DNA from: Malurus cyaneus samueli | Lineage: Eukaryota > Chordata > Aves > Passeriformes > Maluridae | Reading direction: 5' to 3' | Length of the DNA stretch: 64,000 nucleotides | Assembly (NCBI GenBank): GCA_009741485.1 | Contig: VKON01002321.1 | Span: forward strand, 550,591-614,590 | Shown: positions 43,766 to 55,140 of the stretch, one piece after another | How the letters are laid out: each line of letters starts with the position of its first letter | How positions within the stretch are numbered: the first letter of the stretch is position 1 | Notes under the pieces: model-generated | The model's database searches: none | What the model was told of the DNA's origin: nothing | What the model saw: only the letters and a program-made list of their open reading frames with translations | Made by a program: the position numbers and the translations under genes

Positions 43766-46559
43766 TTAACACCATTATTCATTAAATCATTTTCCACTGC
43801 TCCCAGGCTGCCAGCAAGGCCTGTGGTGGAGTGGAGACTGATCTGAGGATGGGGAGAGCTGGGGTCAGGCTCTGCAGTTTCCCCCTTCCCTAAATCCCAG
43901 CTCCTTCTCGTTCCCATTCCCTGTGAAATTCCCAAAGCTCAGCTCGTGCTTTACAACAAATCACTCGGCAGTGCTTTGGAGAGGGGCAAAGCAAGAGGGG
44001 GAAAAAAAAATTAAAAAAAAGATGACATTTACCAACCCTAGCCCTTGTCAGATCTATAGATCACCAACACAGTAATGAGCCTGTGCTTTATCGAGCATCC
44101 TACAAGTGGAGAGAGCAGCTCTCAGATGGCTGGGGAAAAAAAAAATTCCTCTGGCTAAGCTAAATCAGGAAAAGACGCGTTTGGTGCGTTACATAAATGT
44201 ATTAAAAATTGGATGTCAAAAAGCCCTGCCTCTCCTTGCCCAAAAGCAGAAGCAACTTGGAGAATCTAAGTGGCTCTAATTTGCTTGCTGGCGGGATCAG
44301 CCTCAAAATTCGGTGAACTCTCCATCAAAGCTGATGAGCTGGAAGTCCCTGTGGCTTCAGGAGATGGAAGGAGAGAGAGGAGGAGAGGGAAAGAGGGGAA
44401 GAGAGGAAGAGAGGAATGGGCTAAGTTAAAATGAGCTTGGTTGAAACCAAGCAGGGAATAGAAGTGTTTCAAACAAATCAGTTAATACAACCCCTGGGAG
44501 CAGGGCTGTCTCCAGGATGTGAGTGTCTGTTCTTCACCCTGCTCCTTTAATTAAAACATTCCTAATGATTTATTTAGTCCTTTTCACTAAAAGAAGCCAG
44601 GCTGGCAACAAGAAAATAACCACTGATGGCACAGCAGAGCAGCTTTTGGCTTCTGTTCACAGTGACCTGGGTGGGAGCAGGCTGGGCTGGAGCCTGCTGG
44701 GTTTCACAGCTCTCTGGGGATGCCCTTCCCCATTAAACACATCTGAGTAGACTCCTTCAGCCTGGGAGAGGCCCTAAAACCTCTCTGGGCACTGCTGTGG
44801 GTCAGGAAAGATCCCTGGGAAAGATCCCTGAGAAAGATCCCTGAGAAAGGGAGAGAAGGTGGAAAAGCTGTCACAGGAGCAGTTCTGTGAAAACTGAAAT
44901 TGAAACTCCAACCTGGTGCTTTGTGACAGCTCAGGGCTCACTGCCACCCCCGAGGGACTGCCCTGTCCTTCCAAAACCTGTTCACCACAGCTGGAATTGC
45001 TGCATCCCCACTGCACCCCGATGGGGGATTTGGGGAGCTCAAACCCCATGCAGCTTTCCCGAGCATCTCCCAAACACAACTCTCCTCGTTCACCGAGCTG
45101 TTACCACGGGTCAGGAAAGGTTTTCTCCTGTCAGAGCAGGTTTGTGGGGAAAGGATGAGACTTTGGGCTCAGGGCAGATCAGGCTGCAGCCACAGCTCCC
45201 CGTGGAGCTCTGGGAGCAGCTCTGCTCCGAGAGGATCCGTGTGCTTAATGTGGAGCCCCTGCCACATCCAGGCACGTCAAGAACAAAGCTGTCACAGGCA
45301 GGTTTGCAGCGTTTTCATCCCGAGTGCGAGCTCCTATTAATGCAGATGGGCTCGGATCTGTCACGTCTGTTCAGAGAGTGATGGGTTTGGGAAAGGATTA
45401 AAAGGGCATTGATGCTGTGAGAGATCTCACCGTGGGGAAAACGCCAGCCCCGTGCCCCCTGCTCGCTCCGAGAGAGGCAGCATCAAAGCCAAGCTGTCAG
45501 TCCACAGGTAAGAGCTGGCAGGGAACATCCCTGCCAAGGTGAAAATTCGCTGCTGCCAGAGCAGGAGAGGCTTCCTGGTGCCAAAACGCTCTGTTGGTGA
45601 GGCCTGGATACAATAGCTTTTGTTCTCTGCCAGCGTCTGGAAGTGGCAATCTCTGAGAAAAGGGCAGCAGTGGAGCTGTCAGCAGGAAAACAAGACAGAT
45701 AAACCCCTTTTTTTTTCTGGGACTCCTAATTTTTTATTATTTTTTTTCCCCTAAATGAGGTTTGGATTTGCCAGCAAATTCTTTGGATTTGTGGCACGTG
45801 ATCTCAGTCTGATACCTGTGGCCCCGCACATTTGAGGATAACTGTGATTACGTGACACAAATTTTCAGCTCAAACCAGAAAATACCACTCGGGCAGAATG
45901 TGTGAGGTGAGGAAATACCACTCAAATTAATGATTTTAATGAAATCTGCTCGGTGTTCTGTGGGCAGAGGAAAGCTGTGAGGAACCTACGAGCGCTGAGA
46001 CAAAAAGTGAATGAGAGTGTGAGCTGAGCAAACCTGTGAGAGAGGAACCACAAACCGAGAGTGAAATGAGCTGGAAATGCCCCACAAACACCGTGGAGGG
46101 GAGGGATGATGGGGTTCTCCTGACATGGGGTTGTTCCCTTTGCCTCCCCTCCCAGAAGAAGCTTGGAAAGGTTCATATCATTCCCTTTTTTCCTGTTTCA
46201 AGGCAAATTTTCCCATTTTTTCCCCAAACCAAATGATTTTACACAAACACAGCCACGAGCGAAAAACAAAAGGGTTTTGAGCGTGAGCTCGCACCTGGCA
46301 CAGCCTCCCTGTGTGAACCAGCACCTGTGCCAGGCCAGAGATGGGCTCTGCCATCACCCCTGCCAGGCCTGAGCCATCCACACAAACCCAGATTATCTCG
46401 AGATGTGTTCCTGACGGAGCCAAACCCGCTGTGTTTGCCAGCCCGGGCTCAGCCAATGCCACCACAACACCCCTGAGCACCTCACGGGGCAAACCAGGGG
46501 TGTCACAGCCCCTCGGGTCCCCAGGACACCCAGGACACCCCCACAGAGCCCCCCAGGAC

Positions 46560-47100
46560 CAGGGACCACTCTTGATTCCTAATAACTTTTTCTTTTCCTT
46601 TTCATGTGCCTTTTATATATTTTTATACCCTTTTAGACATTTTCCACACCCTTTATGTATCCTTGTACCCTTAGCCTATATTATACAAATAATATACAAT
46701 AATAATACACAATAATTACAAATTATATTTGTAATTCTTGTAGCCTGATATTCCAGCTTAATTTAAAAGTTCTGCTAAGTGGAAAAACCAAACATCCTCA
46801 GTGAAGGATCAGGGCACCCTATGCTATCCCAAAATTGAACCAACCTTGGTTGAAGCCTCCTCTTTGGAGCATATTATATAAACTAAACTCTAGCCTCATC
46901 CAGGGAGAAATTCTTTAGAATAGGAGAACATTACTTCATTTGTTAATTTTCTCATTGAGGAATTCCAGATAGAAAAGCTAATTTATAAAATCTGTAGAGC
47001 TCAATCCGTGCTGTATGCAGTGTGCGTTTTCCATTGAGTTGAATTCATTAACATCACATTAATCAAGTAACCCTTTTATCCCCTTAACTGTGTCATAATT
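46560..47100. other. AT-rich stretch, possible old LTR-like element
   Basis: About 540 bp rich in A and T (TTTATATATTTTTATACCC, AATAATATACAATAATAATA) followed by ordinary AT-rich sequence up to 20 bp before the donor of the 103-nt exon. In style it resembles 63245-63370. No terminal repeat pair or coding remnant is visible, so the LTR idea is weak. Confidence 0.25.
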
Positions 47101-47123
47101 AAAACCGGCGTAGGCACACTCAC

Positions 47124-47226
47124 CTGGCGGAGCCGCACGCGAGTGCTGCAGGATTTTCAGGGCGTAGTTGGAGCGTTGGCCTTTGCTGTTGAATTCGATG
47201 TGGCCGGTGAGACCTTCCAATTCTAC
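47124..47226 (-). CDS. GRIK4: GRIK4 amino-terminal domain exon with apparent 2-nt frameshift
   Basis: This exon encodes [20 protein letters not shown] followed by YALKILQ, all as in the GluK4 family. The reading then runs HSRAAPP where the family has FTRNGFRQ. The exon is 103 nt between acceptor GGACAG and donor GTGAGT, whereas 105 nt (35 codons) is needed to reach the next exon, which starts in phase 0 with ATCGGC. The mismatch pattern is explained by loss of two bases after CTGCAG plus one compensating insertion and deletion nearby, all at 47126-47146. If real, the break would truncate GluK4 before the ligand-binding domain. Because all other single-copy exons are intact, a local consensus error is the simpler reading. 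Confidence 0.9.
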
Positions 47227-48231
47227 CTGTCCAGGAGAGACTGAGTTACAGCGCCCAGCGAGGCGTTGCCGGCAGGGCACCCAGAAACCACCGGGCCACC
47301 AGCATCCAGAGCATCCCAGGCCACCGAACCACCAGGCCACCACTCCAGAGCCATCCCACAGAACACCCAAAGCCACCCCAAGCACCGACCACCCCAAAGC
47401 ACCCCAGCCACAGACCACCGGCCACCCAGAACCACCCAGAACCACCAGCCACCCAGAACCATCTCAAAGCACCCCAAAGTCACCAGGGGTGGCCAACAGC
47501 CCCACACCCCACAATAACAATGAAATCCTCATTTCTCAGTCCTAATTGTTTTTGGAGTCTGGATAGAGGAGAAAACACGAGGAGAGGAGCAGGGGAACAG
47601 CAGCATGAGGTGCAGGATTCCCCAGATTTCCTCGCTTTGGGATTGCCACCTCTGCCTCCCTCCATGCCAAGGCTCAGACCACAGAGCAGCAGAGCTGGGG
47701 GAAGGATTTTGTTGTCCCCAAATAAAACTGAGTTTAAAAGAAGATCACACAAAATGGTCAAAGGCTCAGGTTCAGCTGAGCTTTCCTTTGAGGGAAAAAT
47801 TCTGAGTTTTCCTTGTCTCAGCTGTACACCAAACAGACTCAAAAAGCTGCTCCGAGGAGCCACAGCCACAAACTCCAACACTTCCACAAAGAATGGAATT
47901 TCAGAGTGTTCTCATGCCAGATTTAGGCTTGCTTGGCTCCTGCAACCCCATTTTGGGGTTGAAAGCAGCCCAAACCCATAGGGGAACTTACACCTTGCCC
48001 CTGAGCTCTGAGGAATTTTATTGTGTTAATATCAACTGAAGAAATTTAAAATTTAAAAATAAAATAAACAAACAAAAACAACAAAGAAAAAAACTGAATT
48101 CCACTTTTTCTGTTGCAAAGCATGAAAATGGAAGAGTTTCATATTGTTCCAGGCGGTGACACCAAACCCTCAATTTTTTTTTCACTGTTTCAGGGAACTG
48201 GGTGTGAGAGCAGCCCTGAGCCCTCTCTCAC
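47227..48231 (-). other. GRIK4: GRIK4 intron between the 153-bp and 103-nt exons
   Basis: This 1.0-kb intron holds a CCACC-rich minisatellite (47262-47480) next to the 103-nt exon and ordinary sequence otherwise. Confidence 0.75.
47262..47480. repeat. CCACC-rich minisatellite
   Basis: Irregular units such as CCACCCAGAACCACC and GCACCCCAAAGC, G-rich on the coding strand (GGTGG and GGGG runs). It starts 36 bp upstream of the acceptor of the frameshifted exon, so the whole stretch is hard to sequence. Confidence 0.9.
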
Positions 48232-48384
48232 CATCCTCAGGTAGTTCATGAGGCTGGTGCCGTGCTGCCAGATCTGCGCTGAGCCGCAGGACAGGGGTTT
48301 GACACCGATCTCCTGGCTGCGGTTGAGCTCCTGCACCGCCGTCACCACGGCGTACACGGCGTCGAACAGCAGTGCTGAGGACAG
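48232..48384 (-). CDS. GRIK4: GRIK4 amino-terminal domain exon, 153 bp
   Basis: This exon encodes 51 residues from [20 protein letters not shown] to SLMNYLRM, the late part of the amino-terminal domain. An N-glycosylation sequon NRSQ and one cysteine (PLSCGSAQ) are visible. Acceptor CCCCACAG and donor GTGAGAGAG flank it; both ends are phase 0. The exon is very CpG-rich (GTTCGACGCCGTGTACGCCG), unlike its AT-richer introns. The sequence is almost identical to the mammalian protein, which supports strong purifying selection. The next exon follows after about 1.0 kb. Confidence 0.96.
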
Positions 48385-48612
48385 CTGTGGGGCACAGGCA
48401 GGGAAAAATCAGCTGGGGGGAAAAAATACACCTTCCTGCGGCGCTTGGGAGCAGGGAATGGTCTGTCCTCAAGCTGGATCGCTGTGCTACCAGCGCTTTT
48501 CAATCCTCCTGCTCCTGTCTATCTTTGCTTTGATTTCCATCATTTTTTTTTTTTTTTTTTCAATTTCTCGGTTCTTTCCTAACAGGGGGGCTTTTTAGTG
48601 TTTTGGTGGCCC

Positions 48613-48855
48613 TGATTGATCTGCAGGCCAGGGGGAATGCTCCTGAGAGAACCAGAGATTGCCAGGGGGAATCACTCTTGAGAAAACCAGGGATTGCCAG
48701 AGGGAATGCTCCTGAGAGAACCAGAGATTGCCAGGGGGAATGCTCGTGAGAGAACCAGGGATTGCCAGAGGGAATGCTCCTGAGAGAACCAGGGATTTCC
48801 AGGGGAATTGCTCGTGAGAGAACAGGGATTTCCAGGGGGAATCGCTCCTGAGACC
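48613..48855. repeat. 34-bp minisatellite, about 7 copies
   Basis: Units combine GGGGGAATGCTCCTGAGAGA with ACCAGGGATTGCCA; period is about 34 bp. Units vary at GCTCCTG/GCTCGTG/ACTCTTG. Confidence 0.95.
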
Positions 48856-51800
48856 CTGCACCTGCTCCCACACAAGAAAAAACGACTGTGCTGCTTCAGC
48901 CACCATGGACGGCCTTCTTTAACCACTTCTTTGATGAGCAGACACACAAGAAATTATTTTTTGCCAGATCTGCTTCGTGAGCAGCCCAATCCTGCCCTGC
49001 AGACCCCACAGGGATCACCCATCCCTGGTACAACCTCCCCATCCCTGCAGAGGGAACGCCTGGAATGGCAGAGCTCATCCCCTCCCCTCCTCAGCTGGGC
49101 TCTGGTTGCCTTTCCCCACCTCTCTTTGCCCACCAGGCCTCCCAAACCCCGTTTTCTGCCCATGCTCAGCAGTTTCCATGGCTTTGGGCTCGTTAACCAT
49201 CAGCCATCTCCTCCCCGTGCTCACTGAGATTTCACTTTTAATCACCATCAGCTCCTGACTCGGCTGCCATCGAGCCCTGGCAGCTCATTCCTATCCAAGC
49301 TGCATTTTCCTCATGGATATTTCCAAGATCTTCCCATCCTGGCAGTGGGGTCACTCTCCAGCCCGAGGCTGCTCTCCCCATCTCATCCCAGCTGGGATTT
49401 CCAGCCCTGCAGCGATTTCTGCATCCTCTGCTCCTCTCAGAGCCTGAGGAGGTTTATTCACTGTTTTCAGTGGTCTTGCAGGGACAATCCTGCCCAGTTC
49501 AATGATCCCAAAGAGCCTTTGACCCCTGCTCTGTCACTAATTTGAGCAGAGCCAGCCAGGCTTAACCCTGCTCGATTTTACTGAGTCCAGCGGGCAGATC
49601 TCACTGACCGCATCAGCGTGGGATCAGGCACTTAAAAAACACCACAGAACCCTCCAAACCTATAAGCCATCCTAAATCAAAGGGCAGGATTCCAGCCTGA
49701 TGCCATGAAAACCCCAAACAGCAGCCCCGGTGACCCCTCACTCCCCCAGGCCTGGCACACAGTGACATTTGCCCTGTCACATTCCCAGTTTAAACGGCCC
49801 AGTTTAATCTGTTTCACACATAGAGTGCCCAAAGGAGCTCTCCTGTGGGCAGCTGGACTGGCAGCTGCCACTCCTGCCTTTTTCAGGAGTCAAATGTGGC
49901 ACTGGAGGAGCTGAGCAGCCTGGGGACACACCAGGAATGGGGACAGGAATGGGACATCCTGGTCCCTGCCCTGGCTCAGTCTTCCTCCTGCACTTCACCC
50001 CTCGTCTCTGGGTAAAAATCTGCTAAATTTGATTTAAACATTCCCCTCCTGTAAAGCCTTTTCCATAGATTCTTAAAGGAGCTGATAAATCCTTCTCCTC
50101 ACCTTTATTTTAATCCCTTCAATATTAATTTTTCCCCTAACAGGGCATCTCCATCCTGTCCTGCCCTCAGCCCTTGTTCCGTGAAGCTCCTTGCATACAC
50201 TTAATTTTAATTATAAACTTAATCCCATTCAGGTTACAGGATGTCACTCCCAATTAGCAATTCCCTTCCTGATTCAGGAGCCACATTAATATCAGATGGA
50301 CAAATGAAACAGTTATGAGACCAAACACAACCCCCGCGACCCCAAAGTTTCCCCAATTTCCTCCCAAATCAGAAATATTGGCCTGGTGTTTTTAATTGTC
50401 TCCTGCTGGGTTTCCATTTCCATTTTCCCTGAGAAGTTAATCCCTTATTAGCTGGTGAGCAGGAGACTTGTAGATCTTAGTGAAGCATGTGACATTATTG
50501 ATTGGAATATTTTACTCCCAAACCCTGGAAAATTCATTAGGATTTCTGCCAGCACCTTTTATAATTTCAAGCAATTTAAGTGCTGGGGAGGGTGGGGAGA
50601 TGGACAGGATGGAGTTTTCATGGTGTGAAATAGAAATCCTTTCCCTACAGATGGATTTTGCATGGAAAAGATGTGAACAACACAATTTGGAGGCCACAAC
50701 CTTCAGCAGAGCAGTGAAAAGGGATTTTTGGAATGTCCTCCGGGCAGAAGGATCTGTCACTGCCCTCCTGTACCTTCCTCAGCTTTCTTCATGTCACTTA
50801 TAAAAATCTCTCACTGCTTTTACATTCTCATTTGGAACCAGAGCTTTGTCCCTCTGTCACAAAAAAGCCAATTTGTCTGCTAACAAATTGATTCTCTCCC
50901 CTGCCTGCACCAGCTGATTTGTGCAGAGCCCTGTTGGTTTTGTGCCCCTCTAAAATATCAGAAAATCCACGGGGCTCGGGGACTTCCCTCAATCCCTAAA
51001 GCCAATTTCTTGACAATTCTTGACACTGAAAAATGAAACAGGTTGGCTATTCCGGGTTTGCCATGGTGTTTTTTTTTTTTTCCCTCCCAAACATTATCAG
51101 CTGTATCTTTGCCCCCAAACCTAACACGGGGAATTAAACCCATTAAAACCCCACGAAACAGACTTTGCAATCTGGATTTTATTCAATGGCATAAACACTT
51201 AATTACAAACATCTGTTTTAGCCTAAATTCTAATTACCAAATCTCGCCATCTGCAATTTGAATGATTTTCTCTGATTTCCTTTCTTTGCGACGTGATTAA
51301 TGAGAATGGCATTAGAGCAGGCAGCTCCCTCCTCCTTTTGTCAGACGCTTCCTGGGATTTTTGCAGCTCACAGGAAACCTCCCCTCCTGTCACTTCCAGC
51401 TGTTTGAGCCTCCTTTTCTCTCTTTAGGATGAGTTATCCCGCTGGATAACTCCTTCCCGGGGCTACCAGGGGAAGTTCTGACACAGAGAGATGTTTTAAC
51501 ATGAGATCTGCCAGCTTTCCAACAGCAGAGGCAGAAAGATCCCAAATTCACCTCACAGACAAAGCAAATTTGCTGGGAATATTTCACCTCTGTTCTGCAA
51601 ATTTGCCACCCTCAGCCCATCATCTGGTACGTGGCATTTTGAGGAATTCCAGTCCCTCCAGGCATCACCTGGAATACTTCCACCCACAAGTTTTGCTCAA
51701 GAAAATGTGGGATAAGAAGCTCCAAAGAGGATTTTCATTTCCCCATCACACCTGCTGCCTCTCCCTGCTGCCTCCTGTTTGCACTGAGAGGAGGAAATTT

Positions 51801-52261
51801 GTTTTTAATGCCTCTCAACAGCCCCTGCAATCCAAAAAGGAAACTTGCTGGTAGGAATCCCATGGAGACTGAGCAGGGCAGGCTGATTGCAGCTGCCTCT
51901 GGCGGACGGAGAGCAGGATGGTCCCAAGCAAAGGATGTGCACACAAAGGGCAAAAATCTCCTTATTCTGCCTTTAAGGATCACTTTGTGGTGACAATGAG
52001 GAGGTTTGGAGCAGCTCAGCTCAAAAAGGGGCTCTGAGTTCATTGAAATCAGTGCCAAGGATTCAGCTGATGGAATTTCCTCTCTCTCCCCTCTCCCAGA
52101 TGCAGCTCCCTGCACTTCTGATGTGGCAAATCTGCTTTGCAAACCCTCCCAGGATGGAAGAATCCCCAGGGAATGCTCCAGTGCTGCTCTGGAGCACAGA
52201 ACAGAGCCCAGCCCTGAATCTGCCTGAGCACAGCCCTGTCTGTGCCATCTGCAGCACCAAA

Positions 52262-52560
52262 CCCTGCTCCAGGGGTGAAACACCCAGGGATGAGCTCCAC
52301 GACTGAAACACCCACGGATGAGCTCCATGAGGTGAAATACCCAGGGATGAGCTCCACCAGGTAACACCCACAGATGAGCTCCACGAGTGAAACACCCAGG
52401 GATGAGCTCCATGTGGTGAAACACCCAGGGATGAGCTCCACGAGTGAAACACTCAGGGATGAGCTCCAGGGGAAACACCCAGGGATGAGCTCCACGAGTG
52501 AAACACCCAAGGATGAACTCCATGAGGTGAAACACCTCAGGATGAGCTCCACAAGGCAAA
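52262..52560. repeat. Minisatellite of 27-30 bp units, about 10 copies
   Basis: Units combine GAAACACCCAGGGATGAGCT with CCACGAGT or CCATGAGGT. The reverse complement contains GAGCTCATCCCTGGGTGTTT. Its six-frame translations (SWSSSLGV) are spurious. Confidence 0.95.
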
Positions 52561-53077
52561 TGCTAGCTCAGAGCTGCATCACCATCCCCTGTACCCACTG
52601 AGAAATACCATTCCAATCAAAATCAGGCTGGAATTTAAAGCTGTGCCCCCAGTCCAGCTCAGAGAATCCCTGTAAAGTTCTGGACCCCAAGGTCTCTTCG
52701 GGCAGCTCAGCATTTTGGGATTGCTTTGGTGTTTTCCCCATCAGAAGGGTCCCCTGTAAATCACAGACTCACACCCCAAATCCTCTCCTACTTCAAAATG
52801 CTCTGCTCTGGCTCATCCTTCCCATCCCTGGACCAGCACCTCCCCACAAAACCCAGTCCAAGGCACAACCAGAGCAACTGCAGCCTGGGATGCCCCTGAG
52901 CTCTCCAGCACGAGATTAAATAGGATTCAAGAACTAAATTATTGAATATTTAAATAATTAAAAAGCTCTGCATTGCTCTGGACCATCGTGAAGCTCTTCC
53001 CTTGAAGGTTTTCCTGAAGGTCTGTCCCAGTTCCCAGCTCAGGGAGGGTCTGGGTGTTGGGAATGGATTTTACTCAC

Positions 53078-53239
53078 AGCTGGCCCAGTGAAAGGAGCGT
53101 GGTCACAGTTCTCCTGCCAGGACTGGTTGAGGCTCTGGACAAACTCTTGGAAGAAGGCGTGGGACTGGTTGAAAATGGAGAATCCCAGGATGTTGACTCG
53201 GTCGTCCAGCAGGCTGTCCAGGCGCTGGAGGGAGAACTC
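53078..53239 (-). CDS. GRIK4: GRIK4 amino-terminal domain exon, 162 bp
   Basis: This exon encodes 54 residues starting [20 protein letters not shown] and ending [10 protein letters not shown]. It lies in the extracellular amino-terminal domain. Two N-glycosylation sequons are visible (NQSH and NQSW). The acceptor is TTTTTAG directly before GAGTTC, and the donor is GTGAGT. Phase is 0 at both ends, so it joins the flanking exons without a frame change. Compared with the mammalian protein only conservative changes are seen (M to L, V to L, A to V). The exon lies in a moderately GC-rich stretch between an upstream minisatellite (53330-53815) and an intron of 4.7 kb. Confidence 0.96.
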
Positions 53240-53329
53240 CTAAAAATAAAAAAAAATGGGATTGGAGGGGAAAACAGACCCTGAGGGCTCCAAACCCCTC
53301 AGTGCCACTGAAGGGAAGGTGGGACCCAT

Positions 53330-53815
53330 GTAAAAACCCTGCGAAATTCCTGAGAAACCCATGAGAAAATCCTGTGAAACCCATGTAAAAACCCTGTGAA
53401 AACCATGTAAAAACCCTGTGAAATCCATGGGGTTTAAAAAAACCCTCAAATCCATGTAAACCCTTAAATCGCGTAATTGCGAAAATTCATGTGAAAAACC
53501 CACGTTGAAATCCCATGTAAAAACCCCTGTATAAATCCGACGTCGGAAAAGTCTCTTTGACAATTCAACATGGAAAAACCTCTGCGAAATCCATAAATTG
53601 AGAAAATCCCTTTGTGAAATCCATGACATAAAAAACCCTGTAGTAACTCCATGTGAAAATCCAGTGTGAAATCCACGTGATAATCCATGTGAAAACCCTG
53701 TGAAATCCATGCAAAAACCCTGTGAAAACTCATGTGAAATCCATGTGAAATCCACGTGAAATCCATGTGAAAACCCTGTGAAATTCCTGTGAAAACTCAT
53801 GTGAAATACATGTAA
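53330..53815. repeat. Minisatellite of about 10-22 bp units
   Basis: Units CCATGTGAAAACCCTGTGAA and variants. The middle (53460-53640) is noisier, with CpG-containing variants such as ATCCGACGTCGG. It starts 90 bp upstream of the 162-bp exon. Translations (GFTWISHGFH) are spurious. Confidence 0.93.
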
Positions 53816-54719
53816 AAACCCTTCCCTCCTGGGTCTGTGGCATCCAGAAGGGGAAGGAGATGATTTCTACCAGAACAGCCACAAGAATCCACGTGCCTTC
53901 AGGTTCTCGTGCCAGACCGCGCTCCAGCCCTCGGGGCAACCTGAAAATACTTGCTCTTCATATTATTATGAGAGCCTTTCGTCTGCCCGTGAAGACAATT
54001 TCCAAGGTTTTTTGAGTTGCAGGTTTTTTGTTGTGCTCTGATCTTTTTCGATTAAACAATTATCTAAGCAAAAATTATCTGAGCAAGGAGCCCTGTTCGT
54101 CTCACTCCACGCGTGCGTGGAAACTGATGGGCAGGATTTAGGGGGAGTGCTCCGCCTCAGGGTCTGAAACTCCACAGGTCCTGTGTCCCTGCGGCGCGCT
54201 CATCCAATGGATCAGAACACCTAGCTCACCTGAAGGAATAACCACACAACTAATCATCCCACTTTATATCTCGGAAACAACAAAAAAAAAAAAAAATCAA
54301 CCAAAATAAATATAACACACACAATATCAATAATAAACACATAATTCTCTAAGATAATAACACACATATTCAACACATTAGACTAAAGAGCACAATACAA
54401 CAACAAAACTGAACCATTCAAACCCCCACACAAGAAGACAAAGGCTCCCACCAGAAGCCAACATATGCCTAGACAAGTTAACCACTTTTACAGTCAGCTT
54501 TCTGCACATCCTACCACCGGGGGGCTACTTTTTGCAACCTCTGGTCTTGTTTCTACAGCCAACCCCCGTCTAACCATATATCTCATTTCTTTCTTCATGT
54601 GTGTCTTTTCTCCCACTGCATTTTTCTAGCTGCAGAAAATGTGCCAAGCAAACCCACAGATGTCTGTGGCTCGTAACACACTATGGGATGGCTCAGGCCG
54701 CGACCCGACCCCTTGCCAC

Positions 54720-55140
54720 ACCCTTCTCCTTAGCACTTCCCCTCGCGTCCCAGCCCCAATCCTATTTTCATTTTAATGTTTCGCCCGTTTTTTTGTTTGT
54801 TTTTCTGCTCCCACGCCCTTTTTCATGCCCCAGCCCCTTAAATCCTTGTGTCATTAATGTTTTCTGTCCCTTCCCTTCTGCCATCCCAGCACGCCCAATC
54901 CTTTCCAACTGGAGATGTTTTCATCCCATCCCCTCTCTCCAGCCCAATCCTTTCACTGTTAGTGTTTTCGGTCCCTACGCCCTCTGCTTCCAGCCCAAAT
55001 CCTTTTTGCCACTTGGAGTGTTTTTTCTCTGTCCTGAATCCTCCTTGCTCACCCCAATCCTTTGCCTAGCTGATCGGTGTTTTTACATCCCGTCTCTCCG
55101 CCTGCCAGCCCCAAATTCTCTTTGCCATTGAATGTTTTTC
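54720..55140. repeat. Degenerate minisatellite of about 52-60 bp units
   Basis: About seven units share CCAGCCCCAATCCTTT, a variable centre and AATGTTTTCTGTCCC. Similarity between units is low, and the surrounding 54240-54480 is AT-rich and unusual. It is either an old array or a stretch of poor base quality. Confidence 0.75.

Larger units (their letters stand above)
40992..47123 (-). other. GRIK4: GRIK4 intron upstream of the linker exon
   Basis: This 6.1-kb intron carries CR1 fragments at 42030-42230 and 43590-43765, a 43-bp duplication (43401-43490, CCCTGTCCCTGAGCCATCCA), a repeat-free AT-rich island (44020-44220) and an AT-rich stretch (46560-47100). The rest is ordinary sequence without coding signal. 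Confidence 0.75.
48385..53077 (-). other. GRIK4: GRIK4 intron between the 162-bp and 153-bp exons
   Basis: This 4.7-kb intron contains two minisatellites (48613-48855 and 52262-52560), a 22-T run near 48543-48560, a T run near 51070-51081 and a repeat-free AT-rich island with TAATTA-type motifs (51120-51400). No exon candidates. Confidence 0.75.

Noticed and set aside
52262..52560. Repetitive SWSSSLGV protein on the minus strand
   Set aside because: Translation of a 27-30 bp minisatellite, no start context or splice sites.
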